Assembly: GCA_963833585.1 (NCBI GenBank)
Contig: CAWHYF010000004.1
Location: 62,001 to 126,000 of the forward strand
Origin: Bog-756 sp963833585
Lineage (GTDB): Bacteria > Actinomycetota > Acidimicrobiia > Acidimicrobiales > RAAP-2
Length of the DNA: 64,000 nt
Direction of reading: 5' to 3'
Shown here: positions 1 to 9,806 of the stretch, piece by piece
How the letters are laid out: every line of letters begins with the position of its first letter
How positions within the stretch are numbered: position 1 is the first letter of the stretch
Translations under genes and position numbers: made by a program
The notes under the pieces: model-generated
Told to the model about the DNA's origin: nothing
What the model saw: the letters and a program-made list of their open reading frames with translations, nothing else
Databases searched by the model: none

Positions 1-179
1 GTGGCAATTGGCTGCCACGGAACGTGGCCGAATGACCGCGGCAATCCCGACCCAGTTCCGTTCGAACGGACGGAGAAGTGGCCTCTCAACAGCGGATATA
101 GATGTTGTCACCGAAAGTTCAGCTGCCGTTCATCTGCAGGAATCCCGCCACTCTGGGTGGCAAGCATAGTTGGCCAGTC

Positions 180-236
180 GGTCAGGGGCGGTGCGAAGCC
201 CCGACGCCCGAGCCACGCCCGCTCCGCCCGCTGACC
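180..236. terminator. Imperfect inverted repeat downstream of the metallophosphoesterase gene
   Basis: The arms GGTCAGGGGCGG (180-191) and CCGCCCGCTGACC (224-236) can pair with one bulged base, leaving a loop of about 32 bases. The repeat lies just past the stop codon of the minus-strand gene ending at 248. There is no T-tract and the loop is long, so a terminator role is only a guess. The rest of 1-247 shows no gene, apart from a small hairpin GTGGCA/TGCCAC at 1-18. Confidence 0.25.
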
Positions 237-247
237 GGCAGGCAGGA

Positions 248-3200
248 TCAGGGCTTGAACACGGCGATGCCGGCGGCCCAGTACATGGCGGTCCCGAAGG
301 AGCCGGCGAAGCTCTGGGCCCCGGCCGTACCCAGGACCTGGTACCCGGTCACCACGGTGGCGATGGATCCGGTGGTGGTCTGCTGCGACTGGGCGGTGTA
401 ACCCGGAGAGGTCACGGAGATGGCCTCGGCGTTGTTGTGACCGGCGATGAACCCGACGGCCAGCTCGTTGGCGGTGGTCGAGGTGGCCGTACCCGAGTTG
501 GGCGAGGTACTGGTGTTGGACGTCCCGGTGGAGACGTCGAGGGACCCGGTGGTGGCCACGCCGGCGAACTCCTGGACCTCGAAGCTCACGAAGGCGGCCG
601 AGCCGTTGTGCACGGTCACGGTGAGCGTGGGTGAGGTGTTGGCGGCGTACCACATCTCCCCGTTCGAGTTGTGGCCCGAGACGTTGTAGGAGCCGATCAG
701 GGTCCACTTGTTCCCGGCGGTGTCGGTCACCGAGGTGATGTGGTTGGTGGCCCCGTTGTACTCGCTGGCCGACAGCACGAGCAGGTCACCGCCGGTGGTC
801 TGGGTGGGGAACGAACCGGACAGGCTGGTGGACGCGGCCGTCTCGGTGCCGCTGGCCGTCTGGACCAGATGGGGCGACGAGGCCACCGCGGTGACCGTCA
901 GGGCGTAGTTGGTCGTGTGGACGGGCGTGCCGGCACCGGTACCGGTCCCGGTCACGGTCATCGTGTAGAGCCCCGGCGTCGTGCCCGACGCCGTGGTGAC
1001 GGTCAGGTTGGTACTCCCGCCCGAGGTCACCGAGGTGGCCAGTGAGACCAGGGCGGCGGGCGGTGCGCCGGTCACGCCGAGGTCGACCGTCTGGGGACCG
1101 TTGATGGCGGTGGTCTGGATGCTGGTGACGGCGGCGCTCCCGGCCGCCACGCTCGACGAGGGCGGCGAGGCGGCGATGGTGAAGTCGGGGGCCGGCGCGG
1201 CGGCGTTGACCACCAGGGTGAAGCTCTGGTTGGCCGGGGTGCCGAACCCGTTGCTGGCGGTGATGGTGATCGGATACGAGGCGTTGGATCCGCTGGCCGG
1301 GGTGCCGGCCAGAGTGGCCGTTCCGGTGGTGCTGTTGGGGGTGAAGGTGACGCCATTGGGGAGGGCGCCGCTCTCGGTCACCCCCATGGGGGTGCTGCCC
1401 GTGGTGGTCACGGTGAAGGTGCCGGCGGTCCCGATGGTGAACGTGGCGGTGTTGGCCGAGGTGATGGCCGGCGGGGAGTCGACCACGAGGTTGAAGGTGA
1501 CGGTGTGGGTGTTGGTCGTGCCGGTGCCCGTCACGCTGACCGGGTAGGTGCCCGGCGCGGCCGAGATCGGTGGGGTGACCGTCAGCGTCGAGGACGCACC
1601 CGAGGCGATCGACTGCGGGGTGAAGGAGGTCAGCGTCCCGGTCGGCCCACCCGTGGCGGTGAGACCCACCGTCTGGGAGGCACCCTGGGTGATGGCGGTG
1701 GTCACGCTGATCGAGGCGGCCGATCCGGCGGTGACCGTGGTCGAGGGGGGAACGCCCACCGAGAAATCACTGGGCTGGGCGTTGACCACCAGGGTGAAGC
1801 TCTGGGTGGCCGGGGTGCCGAACCCGTTGCTGGCAGTGACGGTGATCGGGTAGGAGGCGTTGGATCCGCTGGCCGGGGTACCCGCCAAGGTGGCCGTCCC
1901 GTTGTGGTTGTCCACGAAGGTGACACCGGTCGGCAGCCCGCCGGACTCGCTGAGCGCCGGGGACGGCGTGCCGGTGGTGGTCACCGTGAAGGTTCCAGCC
2001 GTCGCCTGGGTGAAGGTCGTGGTGGCGGCCGAGGTGATGGTCGGTGCGGTGTTCACCGTCAGGGAGAAGGTGGTGCTGTGGGTGGCGCCGGTGCCGGTGC
2101 CGGTCACGGTGACGGTGGAGGTGCCCGCCGGCGTGGTGGACGAGGGGGTGATGGTCATGCTCGACGTCCCGCCCGAGGTCACCGAGGCGGGGGCGAAGGA
2201 CACCGTGGCGCCGGTGGGCAGACCGGAGGCGGTGAGCCCCACCGTCTGCGGGCTGCCGGAGAGGGTGGCGGTGCTGATCGTGGAGGTGGCCGGGGTTCCG
2301 ACCACCGCAGTGCCCGAGGTGGGCGAGGCGCTGATGGAGAAGTCACCGGGGGGTGGCGGTGCGGTTCCACCCTTGAACAGGGCGATGCCCGCCGCCCAGT
2401 ACATGGCCGTGGTGAAGGAGCCGCCGAAGCTCTGGACCCCGGTCGAGGACAGGTCCTGATAGCCGGAGATCACCGAGACCTTGCTCGGGGTCGAGGTGGT
2501 CACCAGCGGCAGGTTGGTGTAGCCGGGCGAGGTGATGTTGATGGCCTGGGTCGAGCTGTGGCCGGCGATGAAGCCCACGGCCAACTCCCCGGTGGCGGCC
2601 GGCGTGACCGTCCCCGACGATGCCGTCGAGCCGGTATTGGCGGCGCCCGCCGAGGTGTCGATGAGCGGGCTGGTGGTGGCCACACCGCTGAACTCCTGGA
2701 GCTGGAGCGCCACCGTGGACGCGCCGGTGGTGACGGTGACGCTCTGGACCGAGGCGGCGTTGGGGGCGTACCACAGCTCGCCGTCCGAGTTCTGGCCGGA
2801 GACCGACTGGGCCATGACCTTGGTCCAGGTGTTCTTGCCGTCGGACACCGCGGTGATGGGCTTGCTGGCTCCGGTGAAGAGGCCACCCGAGAGAACCAGC
2901 AGGTCACCGGGGGTGCTGGCCGCCGGCAGCGTCACCGTGGTGGTCGAGGAGCCCGCGCTCTGGACCAGGGTGGGTCCCGAGGGACCCGACGGCGTGGTGG
3001 CCGTGGCCGGTGGGGTGCTCTGGCTCGACACGTTTCCGGCGCCGTCCCGGGCGTCCACGGTGTACGAGTAGAGCTTGGAGGCGGAGACCGAGGTGTCGGA
3101 GTAGGCGGTGCCCGTCCCGGTCGTGGTGGTGAGGAAGGTGCCGTTGCGGTAGATGTCGTAGCCGGTCACCCCGATGTTGTCGGAGGAGGGGGACCAGACC

Positions 3201-5120
3201 AGATTTATCTGGCCGGACGAGACGGCGTTCGCCGTGAGGCCGGTGGGCACCGACGGCGCCGAGGTATCCACCGTCCAGGTGGCGGTGGCCGGGGTGGCCC
3301 CGTTGCCGGTGACGGTGAGGGTGTGGCTCCCGGCGGTCAGCCCGTTGTAGGTCACCGGGCTGGTGCAGGCGGTGGCCGATCCGCTGTCCAGCTTGCAGGT
3401 GAAGGTCGAGGAACCGGAGGCGTGGAAGGCGACCGTGGCCGTGGTGGCGTTGGTGAGCGCCGGCGGCGGGGTGTCGATGACCGTGGCCGGCTGGGTGACC
3501 ACCCCCGAGTAGGTGTAGGTCTGCTGGTCGAAGGACTGGCCGGCGGCGTTGATCGGGGTGACCGTGACCTGGTTCCCGTTGACCGACACCTGGAGGTAGT
3601 TGAAGACCTGGGCGAACGACTGCGGGGTGGGCACACCCGCCCCGCAGGTGGAACCCTTGTTGCTGGTGGGGCTCCAGCCGAGCGCGTAGATCGACCCACC
3701 GTTGGTGAATCCGGTGCAGGCACTCGATCCGGTGGCACTCACCGGTTCCAGGATCCCGCCGCCGCCGCCGGTCACGTAGTTGACCACTTCCCCGTTCTGT
3801 TGGTAGTTGGCGGGGGTGATGCGCTGGTAGGTGTGGGCGTGGCCGTTGAAGGCCAGCTGGACCCCGTTGGCAGCCATGAGGGCCTCGAGGCTGTTGGGAT
3901 TGGACGAGGTGTTCTCCAGGTTGGTGTCGCTGCTCTGGCTGGAGTTGTCGGAACGCAGCGGATAGTGGAACACGGCCATCTTGATGCTGTTGGGATGGCT
4001 GGCCAGGTCGGCGGCCAGCCACTTGTACTCGGGCGAGCCGGTGGTCCAGTGGGCGTCGTGGTCCACCTGGTACATAGTTGGTGTTCCCGACGTTCCCGTC
4101 AGCCCACGCCGCGTCGATCACGTAGAGCCGCACGTTCCCGTCGGACACCGCGTACCAGGCGTCAGGATAGGAGGCTGCGTTGGTGCCGTCCGACGCTATC
4201 GCCGGGTAGGAGTCGTAGGCGTAGACCCCGCTGGAGGACTGGGCGATGTTGGCTTCCGGCCAGTTGTGCAGGCCGATGGTGTTCTGACCGTGGTTGCCCT
4301 CGCCGGCGTAGACGGGGAGACCTCCGGTTTCGGGCCAGTAGGACGGCCCGAAGATGTCGCTGACCTCCGAACCGCCGTTCTTGAGGTCGCCGTAGTTGGC
4401 CTGGGTACCGCCCGAGTATCCGACATCACCGGCCGTGACCACGAACTTGGCCCCGGCGGTGCTGGCCGACTGGCCGATCAGCGAGTCGATGGCCGCCTGT
4501 CCGGTGTTCAGGTTGTTGGCGAACGGTGTCGACGAGGAGTACAGCGTCTCCCCCAGGTCGCCGACCACGTCGAAGGTCAGGGGTGTCGAGCCTCCGGCCG
4601 GGTCCAGGGTGGTGAAGGTCTGGGTGGGATTGGAACCGAGCAGGTCGACCGAACTCGGCCCGAGGGGCCGGTAGCAGTACTTGGTGCTCGGCGAGAGCCC
4701 GGTGAGTACCACGGTGGACTGGTACTCGTTGGTGCCGGAGACGACGGTGAACGCCGAGCCGGTGATGCTGCTCGGTGTGCCGGCTGAGGGGAAGGAGTTG
4801 GGCAGGTTGGCCGGCACCGGGGTCACGTGTGCGGTGCAGTTGCCCGTCGGGCCCCACTGCAGGGAGCCCGGGGAGGTCACGTTGGACACGCTGGTGGCCC
4901 AGTTCACATCGGCCGAGGTCTGGGTGAGATCGGTCACGTAGGGGGCCCGCATCAGGGTGGCGTTGAATCCGGAGAACGGGGTGACGGCGATCGGGGCAGG
5001 CCCCGCCGCGGTGGCGGACGGGAGGAGGACCGCTCCCACACTGGCCACGATGGCCGCCACCACCAGTGGCACCGCCACCATCCGGCGCGCGCCCGAATTC
5101 TGCCTCGGCCTGCTGGTCAT
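248..5120 (-). CDS. Secreted purple-acid-phosphatase-like metallophosphoesterase with Fn3/Ig-like modules (frameshifted)
   Basis: A very large secreted phosphoesterase, about 1,620 residues if the frame is restored. It starts at an ATG (MTSRPRQNSG) behind a clear AGGAGG site and has a signal peptide. An Fn3-like PAP N-domain ('RAPYVTDLTQTSADVNW') follows. The calcineurin-like core shows GDLGE, AGDVGY, AGEGNHG and FNGHAHTYQR, as in the intact paralogue at 22626-25214. The reading frame breaks near 4075: the first frame reads ...NVGNTNYV and the catalytic end resumes as MYQVDHDAHW one base over. Downstream come an Fn3 module, several putative Ig-like (He_PIG type) repeats, and two copies of a ~190-residue module ending 'TAMYWAAGIA(L/V)FK'. 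Family knowledge: these enzymes cleave phosphomonoesters outside the cell; the substrate is unknown. The frameshift may be a sequencing error. It lies 151 bases after the envelope operon and may be co-transcribed. Confidence 0.8.
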
Positions 5121-5271
5121 GACCCCGCCCTCCTGTTGTTCCCCGCCGACTGTAACGAATGTCCGGGTGCTGGTTTTGAAGAATCAGCCGACCCGTCGGG
5201 CAGGTTCGCCCCACGTGCCGGTGTGATCACTTTGTGCGTTGTCCGTATCGGTCCGGAATCGAGGTCCGGAC

Positions 5272-5790
5272 TCACAGGACCGGGGTGAAGGCTGTCGTGC
5301 AGTGGACCTTCTGGGCCCGCAGGGACGCCGTGGCGGTCACGTTGACCGCCACTCCCACCGGCGCATGCTGCACCGGGAGGGTGAACGAGATCGATCCGGA
5401 GGGGGAGCTGACGCCGCCGTGGCGACTCGTCGTGTGGGCGTAGCCGGCCACCACCGAGACCTGGACGTCGGGGTTGGTGGTCACGGTGACGGTCTCTGCC
5501 GTCTGACCCTGCTTGGGACTTGGGTTGCTCACCGACACCGTGCAGCCGGTGAGGGTGGGGGCGGTCCCCGGTGTGTAGCCCGGCGCGGTGGATCCCGTGG
5601 TGGAGGTGGCGCCCGAGCCGCCGGATCCGGAGCCCGACCCCTTCCCGCCCGAATTGCCGTGGGTCACCTGGGCCACGACGGGGATCTTGGGCACCGGCAG
5701 GCTGCTCGAGTGCGAGGAGGTGAGCGCGATGGTTACGGCGAGGGTGACGGCGGCGGCCACCCCCACCAGGACCACGGTGACCCGGTTCAT
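5272..5790 (-). CDS. Small membrane-anchored or secreted protein, unknown function
   Basis: A 172-residue protein. The N-terminus MNRVTVVLVGVAAAVTLAVT is one hydrophobic segment, either a signal peptide or a membrane anchor. A low-complexity linker follows (HSSSLPVPK, then a Gly/Ser-rich stretch GSGSGSGGSG). The C-terminal ~85 residues are Thr/Val-rich with a beta-strand look (VTVTTNPDVQVSV) and two Cys. Its ATG overlaps the stop of the upstream GH99-like gene as ATGA, so the two are probably translationally coupled. I recognise no family. Context suggests a surface protein of the same envelope operon. Confidence 0.7.
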   Translation of the reverse strand: MNRVTVVLVGVAAAVTLAVTIALTSSHSSSLPVPKIPVVAQVTHGNSGGKGSGSGSGGSGATSTTGSTAPGYTPGTAPTLTGCTVSVSNPSPKQGQTAETVTVTTNPDVQVSVVAGYAHTTSRHGGVSSPSGSISFTLPVQHAPVGVAVNVTATASLRAQKVHCTTAFTPVL

Positions 5791-6992
5791 CCGCTGACTC
5801 CTGTCGCCGGCTGGTGGATGATCGAACTGAGGGTGAGCAGGCTCTGGGCCCCGTAACGCTCGAGCGGCACGACATAGGTGCCCTCATCGATCTCGTTCCA
5901 GCTGATCACCGTCCACCCGTTCGGATCGGCGGCCGAGTTCCCGGCGTAGATGTTCCGCATCATCTGGCCGTTGAGCCGTGGCACGCATCCGCTCCCGCCG
6001 CCCAACACCTTGTTGTAGCCGGGGGCCAGGGGGGCGAAGAACTGCTTCGCGCTTCCGTCGGGGTTCTTCGAGGACCGGACCTTGGCGGCCAGCTCGGAGA
6101 TGTCCGAGAAGGAGGCCTTGTTGGTGACCGGGTTCTGGCTGGACCAGTAGTACTGGTCGGCATCGAAGTCGGCGGCCTTGGCGCTGTCCCAGGTGTTCCA
6201 GTTCTCGTCACCGACCAGGTAGTAGACGGGACGCCAGCGGGCGCTGAAGGCGTCGAGCACCGAGATCGGGTACTTCCGGCTCCCCATCATGATCAGCGTG
6301 GGGCGCCCGCCGTTGCTCCGGTCGAAGGCCGGATCGTTCCCGTAGGTCTTCTGGAGGTAGCTCAGGTCGTTGTTGATCTCGTCGGCGGTCCGGATTCTCG
6401 CCGAGGAGATGTAGGCGATCCACAGTGAGAACGGCTTGCCCTTGCGGTTGACCTGGTGCACGGCGTTGACCACCATGGCCAGGCGCTGGTTGAACGCCGA
6501 CGAGTTGACCGTCTGGTGGGCCGTACCGGTCCCCGCCCAGCTCACCGCGAAGCCGGCGAGGCCGGTCTGTGCGGCCAGGGCCACGTCGGAATCGATCTGG
6601 CTCGCATCGGACTGGGTCCAGAGGGGGGAGGCCACGTCGGTGAGCTGGTTCCCCGGGAAGTTGTTGGTGACCGTGCAGCCGTCCCCGCTGAGGGTGGCCG
6701 GCAAGGGGGGCGGATTCGCCGTGTAGGGGTAGTTCGGGCCGAGCCGGGCGTGCCAGTGGGCCGTGTCCCACCAGAGGTAGTAGAACGCGAACATCCGGTG
6801 GTTGGGCGGGGCGGCGGGGGCGGTCGTGGGCCGGGTGGTGGTCGACGCGGTCGGCTTCTTGTGACGGGTGGTCGGGCCGCCCGCCGACGCCGTGCCGTTG
6901 GAGCAGGCCGACAGCACGGCGGCTACCACGACCAGGCCCGTCGCCGCACGGAGGGCCGGCGCGACGAGCCCACGTCTAGACCGAGATCGCAT
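5787..6992 (-). CDS. GH99-like glycoside hydrolase lipoprotein
   Basis: A 401-residue exported lipoprotein. The start chosen is the ATG at 6992 (MRSRSRRGLVAP), because a signal sequence with the lipobox LSAC follows directly; the open frame upstream is low-complexity. After a Thr/Ala-rich linker the domain opens with 'FAFYYLWWDTAHWH' and ends with 'VISWNEIDEGTYVVP', the pattern of GH99/GH71-like alpha-mannan/glucan endo-hydrolases and of glycan-associated GH99-like proteins. The internal GLAGFAVSW strand also fits the TIM-barrel. Known GH99 enzymes use acidic residues near the barrel end, and the WNEIDE segment keeps candidates. The first codons overlap the upstream gene by 17 bases. A role in processing the glycan made by the neighbouring glycosyltransferases is inferred. 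Confidence 0.75.
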   Translation of the reverse strand: MRSRSRRGLVAPALRAATGLVVVAAVLSACSNGTASAGGPTTRHKKPTASTTTRPTTAPAAPPNHRMFAFYYLWWDTAHWHARLGPNYPYTANPPPLPATLSGDGCTVTNNFPGNQLTDVASPLWTQSDASQIDSDVALAAQTGLAGFAVSWAGTGTAHQTVNSSAFNQRLAMVVNAVHQVNRKGKPFSLWIAYISSARIRTADEINNDLSYLQKTYGNDPAFDRSNGGRPTLIMMGSRKYPISVLDAFSARWRPVYYLVGDENWNTWDSAKAADFDADQYYWSSQNPVTNKASFSDISELAAKVRSSKNPDGSAKQFFAPLAPGYNKVLGGGSGCVPRLNGQMMRNIYAGNSAADPNGWTVISWNEIDEGTYVVPLERYGAQSLLTLSSIIHQPATGVSG

Positions 6993-8142
6993 GGTCGACG
7001 TCCTCACGGGACGGGGTCTGGTCGGCGGGCAACGGGACCCCGTCGGTCGGCCCCCCGGAACCCGGTGGGCGTCCGTCCCCACCGTCGACACCCACCCCGT
7101 CGGCCTCTTCCTTCCGCCGGCGCAACCGACGTCCGTAGACGCCGGCCCCCACCACGATGCCCAGCAGCACCAGGACCAGGAAGGCGATCTCGGCCGCGTC
7201 ACTCGGCGTGACCAGGAGCTGGGTGGCGGTCTGACTGCGGGAGAGCCGGATCGTGGAGCCCAGGGGGACCAGGCTCCCCTTCACCTTGAGTTGGTACGTC
7301 CCCCGCGGGAGGTTCTGCAACACCACCCGGTGGGTAGGACCGAGGGGGACGGACGCCACCGAATGGTCCGGGTAGGTCAACAGCGCGGTCTTCCCGGCCG
7401 GGGCGCCGGCCAGGAGGTCGTTGGCCTCGATGGTGAGGTTGTAGAGGATCACCGGGATCTTCCAGACCGGCTGGATCAGGTTGGGGATATTGCCCGGGGT
7501 GAACCGGGACTGTCCGCTGTTGACCACGTTGGAGCCCCGGATGATGACGGACTTCACCGAGTAGGTGACCAGCCGGCCGCCGACGCCGGCGCCCACCTGG
7601 GCCGGGACGCTGGCCTCCAGCCAGATCGGATGGGCCAGCTCCTGGCCGGAGAACGTGAGCGTCCGGCCCAGCGTGTCGGTGAGCGTGACCGACGTCACCT
7701 TCGTGGTCGGCAGGGGACGGCCCTTGGGGGTCAACGGCAGGATTTGGACCAGTCGGTCCTCGTCGAGCTCCGCCAACAGGGTGCGGGTGAAGACACCGTG
7801 GTTGGGATCGGTGGTCACCCGGTCCAGTCGGACCTTCACCGTCGCGACCTTTGCCGCCGTGAGCACAGGGAGAATCTGGTCAGGCACGCTGAGTTGACCG
7901 GCCGCGCCGGTCAGATTGGCGTCCGGGACGACGGCGAATCCTCCCGGCCCGGTCTGGCCGGGAACCCCTCCGAGCGTAAAATTGACACCGGCCAGCTCCG
8001 GTACCACCTGGACCTTGACCGTGCGCGGACTGGTGGCCGCGGAAGCAGCGTGGGGGAAGGCCACACCGGTTCCGGCGGTCACCACCGCGGTCACGATGGC
8101 CAGGAGGGCGCCGATCCGGCCGGCGCGGCCCACCGCTCTCAT
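6976..8142 (-). CDS. Anchored surface protein with signal peptide and C-terminal membrane helix
   Basis: A 388-residue protein. The ATG at 8142 is chosen because it overlaps the upstream stop as ATGA and is followed by a signal peptide (MRAVGRAGRIGALLAIVTA ... HAASA). The ~280-residue extracellular part is rich in Val/Thr strands and carries repeated 'VTLTDTLGRTLTFSG' and 'LPRGTYQLKVKGS' style segments, suggesting tandem beta-sandwich domains. A single helix follows (EIAFLVLVLLGIVVGAGVYG), then a basic stop-transfer (RRLRRRKEE) and a short cytosolic Gly/Pro-rich tail. No enzymatic motif is visible and no family is recognised. It sits between the phosphoesterase-like and GH99-like genes, so an accessory envelope role is likely. 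Confidence 0.7.
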   Translation of the reverse strand: MRAVGRAGRIGALLAIVTAVVTAGTGVAFPHAASAATSPRTVKVQVVPELAGVNFTLGGVPGQTGPGGFAVVPDANLTGAAGQLSVPDQILPVLTAAKVATVKVRLDRVTTDPNHGVFTRTLLAELDEDRLVQILPLTPKGRPLPTTKVTSVTLTDTLGRTLTFSGQELAHPIWLEASVPAQVGAGVGGRLVTYSVKSVIIRGSNVVNSGQSRFTPGNIPNLIQPVWKIPVILYNLTIEANDLLAGAPAGKTALLTYPDHSVASVPLGPTHRVVLQNLPRGTYQLKVKGSLVPLGSTIRLSRSQTATQLLVTPSDAAEIAFLVLVLLGIVVGAGVYGRRLRRRKEEADGVGVDGGDGRPPGSGGPTDGVPLPADQTPSREDVDHAISV

Positions 8143-9806
8143 GTCAGCGCGTCTCCGGCCGCGGGCCGGGCACGTCTGAAGATCGGTCGTCGGGATCGGG
8201 CGGGGCTCCCGACCGGGGCGGCCGGTGCCGCCAGATCCGATGCCACCGACACGTCGACCGGCCCGTCCACCGGGCCGCCGGGGGGGACCTCGGGATCCGG
8301 GTCCCCAGCCCTCGGAACGACCGGCTCCGACGCCGGGGGCCTGGGCTTGCGCCACCGGTTGGCCCGGTCCCCTCGTTCGGGGGGCGGACCCCCGTCACCG
8401 GCGGCTGCGGCACCGGGCACCCCACCCCGGGCTCCGGCAGTACCGGGAGCAGCCGGGGGGCCAGCGACCACAGCGCCGCTGCCGGAAGTCGCGGCCACCC
8501 GCCGCATACGGGCGAAGGCCAGGGCCACCAGCAGCGCGGTGGCCGCCAGGGCCCCCAGGTAGAGGAAGTAGACCCCGAACACCGGCGGACGTACCAGGGT
8601 GGCCACGGACCCGCGGTCGATGACCGGCGCGAGGGCCGGCTGCTTCGGGTTCAGCGCATCGACCAGGCTCGGGCTTCCCGCTGCGGCGGTGTTGAGCAGC
8701 GGCATCCCGAAGACCTGGTCGATGAAGTCCGGGATCGAGGCCGTCTGGAATTGGCTGTGGTCGACGTAGCCGGCCCGGGCGTAGGGGGAGATCAGCATGG
8801 CCGGCACCCGGACACCCAGCCGCTTGCCGGCGATGACCGGAGGCGACAGGTGGTCGTACCACCCGCCCGAGTCGTCGTAGGTGAGCAGCACGGCGGTGTG
8901 ATACCACTCGGGGCTCTGCATCAGGGCGTTCAGGATCGAGCGCACGAAGGCCTCCCCCGCCGCGGAGCTCTGGGGGGACTGCTCCGAGTCGGCCCTCGCC
9001 CCGCTGACATACGAGACAGCGGGCAGATGGCCGGCGGCCAGGTCCTCGAAGTACTGGGTGGTGCCGACGGTCTTGTCGGCCGATGCCGAGCTGGACGGCA
9101 TCGCCAGCAGCGGATCCCGGGTTACATCCCCTTTTGTCGGCGCTGTTCCGGCGCCCGGATAGTTCTCGAGGTAGAACTTCCAGCTCAGCTTCTTCTGGTC
9201 CAGCTGGTCGAAGACGGTCGGGAGGTTGATGCCCCCGGCGGGAGGCACGTCGGTGGTGAGCCCGTCATCCTCCCCGGTCATCGCCATCAGCCGGTTGGGC
9301 AGGGCCCCGGCCTGTGAGGAGGCGAAGAAGTGGTCGAGCAGGGAGAAGCGTGACGCCAGGTCCCAGTAGTAGGGCAGATCCGAGCCGTCCTGGTACCCCA
9401 TGGCCAACGTCCCGATGGCGGCGTTGGGCTGGGCGCTCACGAAGGCGTCCATCTTCCCGTTGTCGATGGCCTTGCGGGTGACCCCGACGGTGCTCTTCAG
9501 GCCGGCCCGGGCTTCGTCCGGATTGAGGTGGTAGCTCTTCACGCACACCCGCGACCCCACTACGATCGGCAGGCAGGTCTTGGGCGGGACCCCATTGACG
9601 TTCGGGCGGGTCCCGAAGTAGTTGTCGAACGAGTGACCACTCTGCATGATGACGATCACGTGCTGGATGGGACCGATGCCGGCGGTGGTCACCAGCGGGT
9701 TGGTGAAGATGGACGATGCCCCCGCCGCCTGCGCCGGGACCCACGACATCAGGCCGGCGCCCAGGGCCAGCAGGACCACCAAGGTGACTCGGACGAGGCG
9801 CCGCAT
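8139..9806 (-). CDS. Phosphoesterase (phospholipase C/AcpA) family protein, probably catalytically inactive
   Basis: A 555-residue exported protein of the PF04185 phosphoesterase family. The start at 9806 overlaps the GT39 stop (TGATG) and begins a signal peptide (MRRLVRVTLVVLLALGAG). The family opening is present as 'IQHVIVIMQSGHSFDNYFG', but the usual ENRSFD signature reads SGHSFD, losing the metal-binding Glu and Asn. The nucleophile segment, usually GPTxPNR, reads AGALPNR with Ala in place of Thr/Ser. The late motif 'TYDDSGGWYDHLSPP' is kept. The C-terminus has a membrane helix (VYFLYLGALAATALLVALAF) and a long Pro/Gly-rich basic tail. What is seen is the motif loss; that the protein is a dead, binding or regulatory paralogue is inference. 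It is coupled by ATGA to the next gene. Confidence 0.8.
   Translation of the reverse strand: MRRLVRVTLVVLLALGAGLMSWVPAQAAGASSIFTNPLVTTAGIGPIQHVIVIMQSGHSFDNYFGTRPNVNGVPPKTCLPIVVGSRVCVKSYHLNPDEARAGLKSTVGVTRKAIDNGKMDAFVSAQPNAAIGTLAMGYQDGSDLPYYWDLASRFSLLDHFFASSQAGALPNRLMAMTGEDDGLTTDVPPAGGINLPTVFDQLDQKKLSWKFYLENYPGAGTAPTKGDVTRDPLLAMPSSSASADKTVGTTQYFEDLAAGHLPAVSYVSGARADSEQSPQSSAAGEAFVRSILNALMQSPEWYHTAVLLTYDDSGGWYDHLSPPVIAGKRLGVRVPAMLISPYARAGYVDHSQFQTASIPDFIDQVFGMPLLNTAAAGSPSLVDALNPKQPALAPVIDRGSVATLVRPPVFGVYFLYLGALAATALLVALAFARMRRVAATSGSGAVVAGPPAAPGTAGARGGVPGAAAAGDGGPPPERGDRANRWRKPRPPASEPVVPRAGDPDPEVPPGGPVDGPVDVSVASDLAAPAAPVGSPARSRRPIFRRARPAAGDALT

Noticed and set aside
1505..4363. A 952-residue plus-strand open frame opposite the metallophosphoesterase
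   Set aside because: Gly/Arg/Asp-rich composition with no fold or motif; a shadow of the repetitive Thr/Ser-rich gene.
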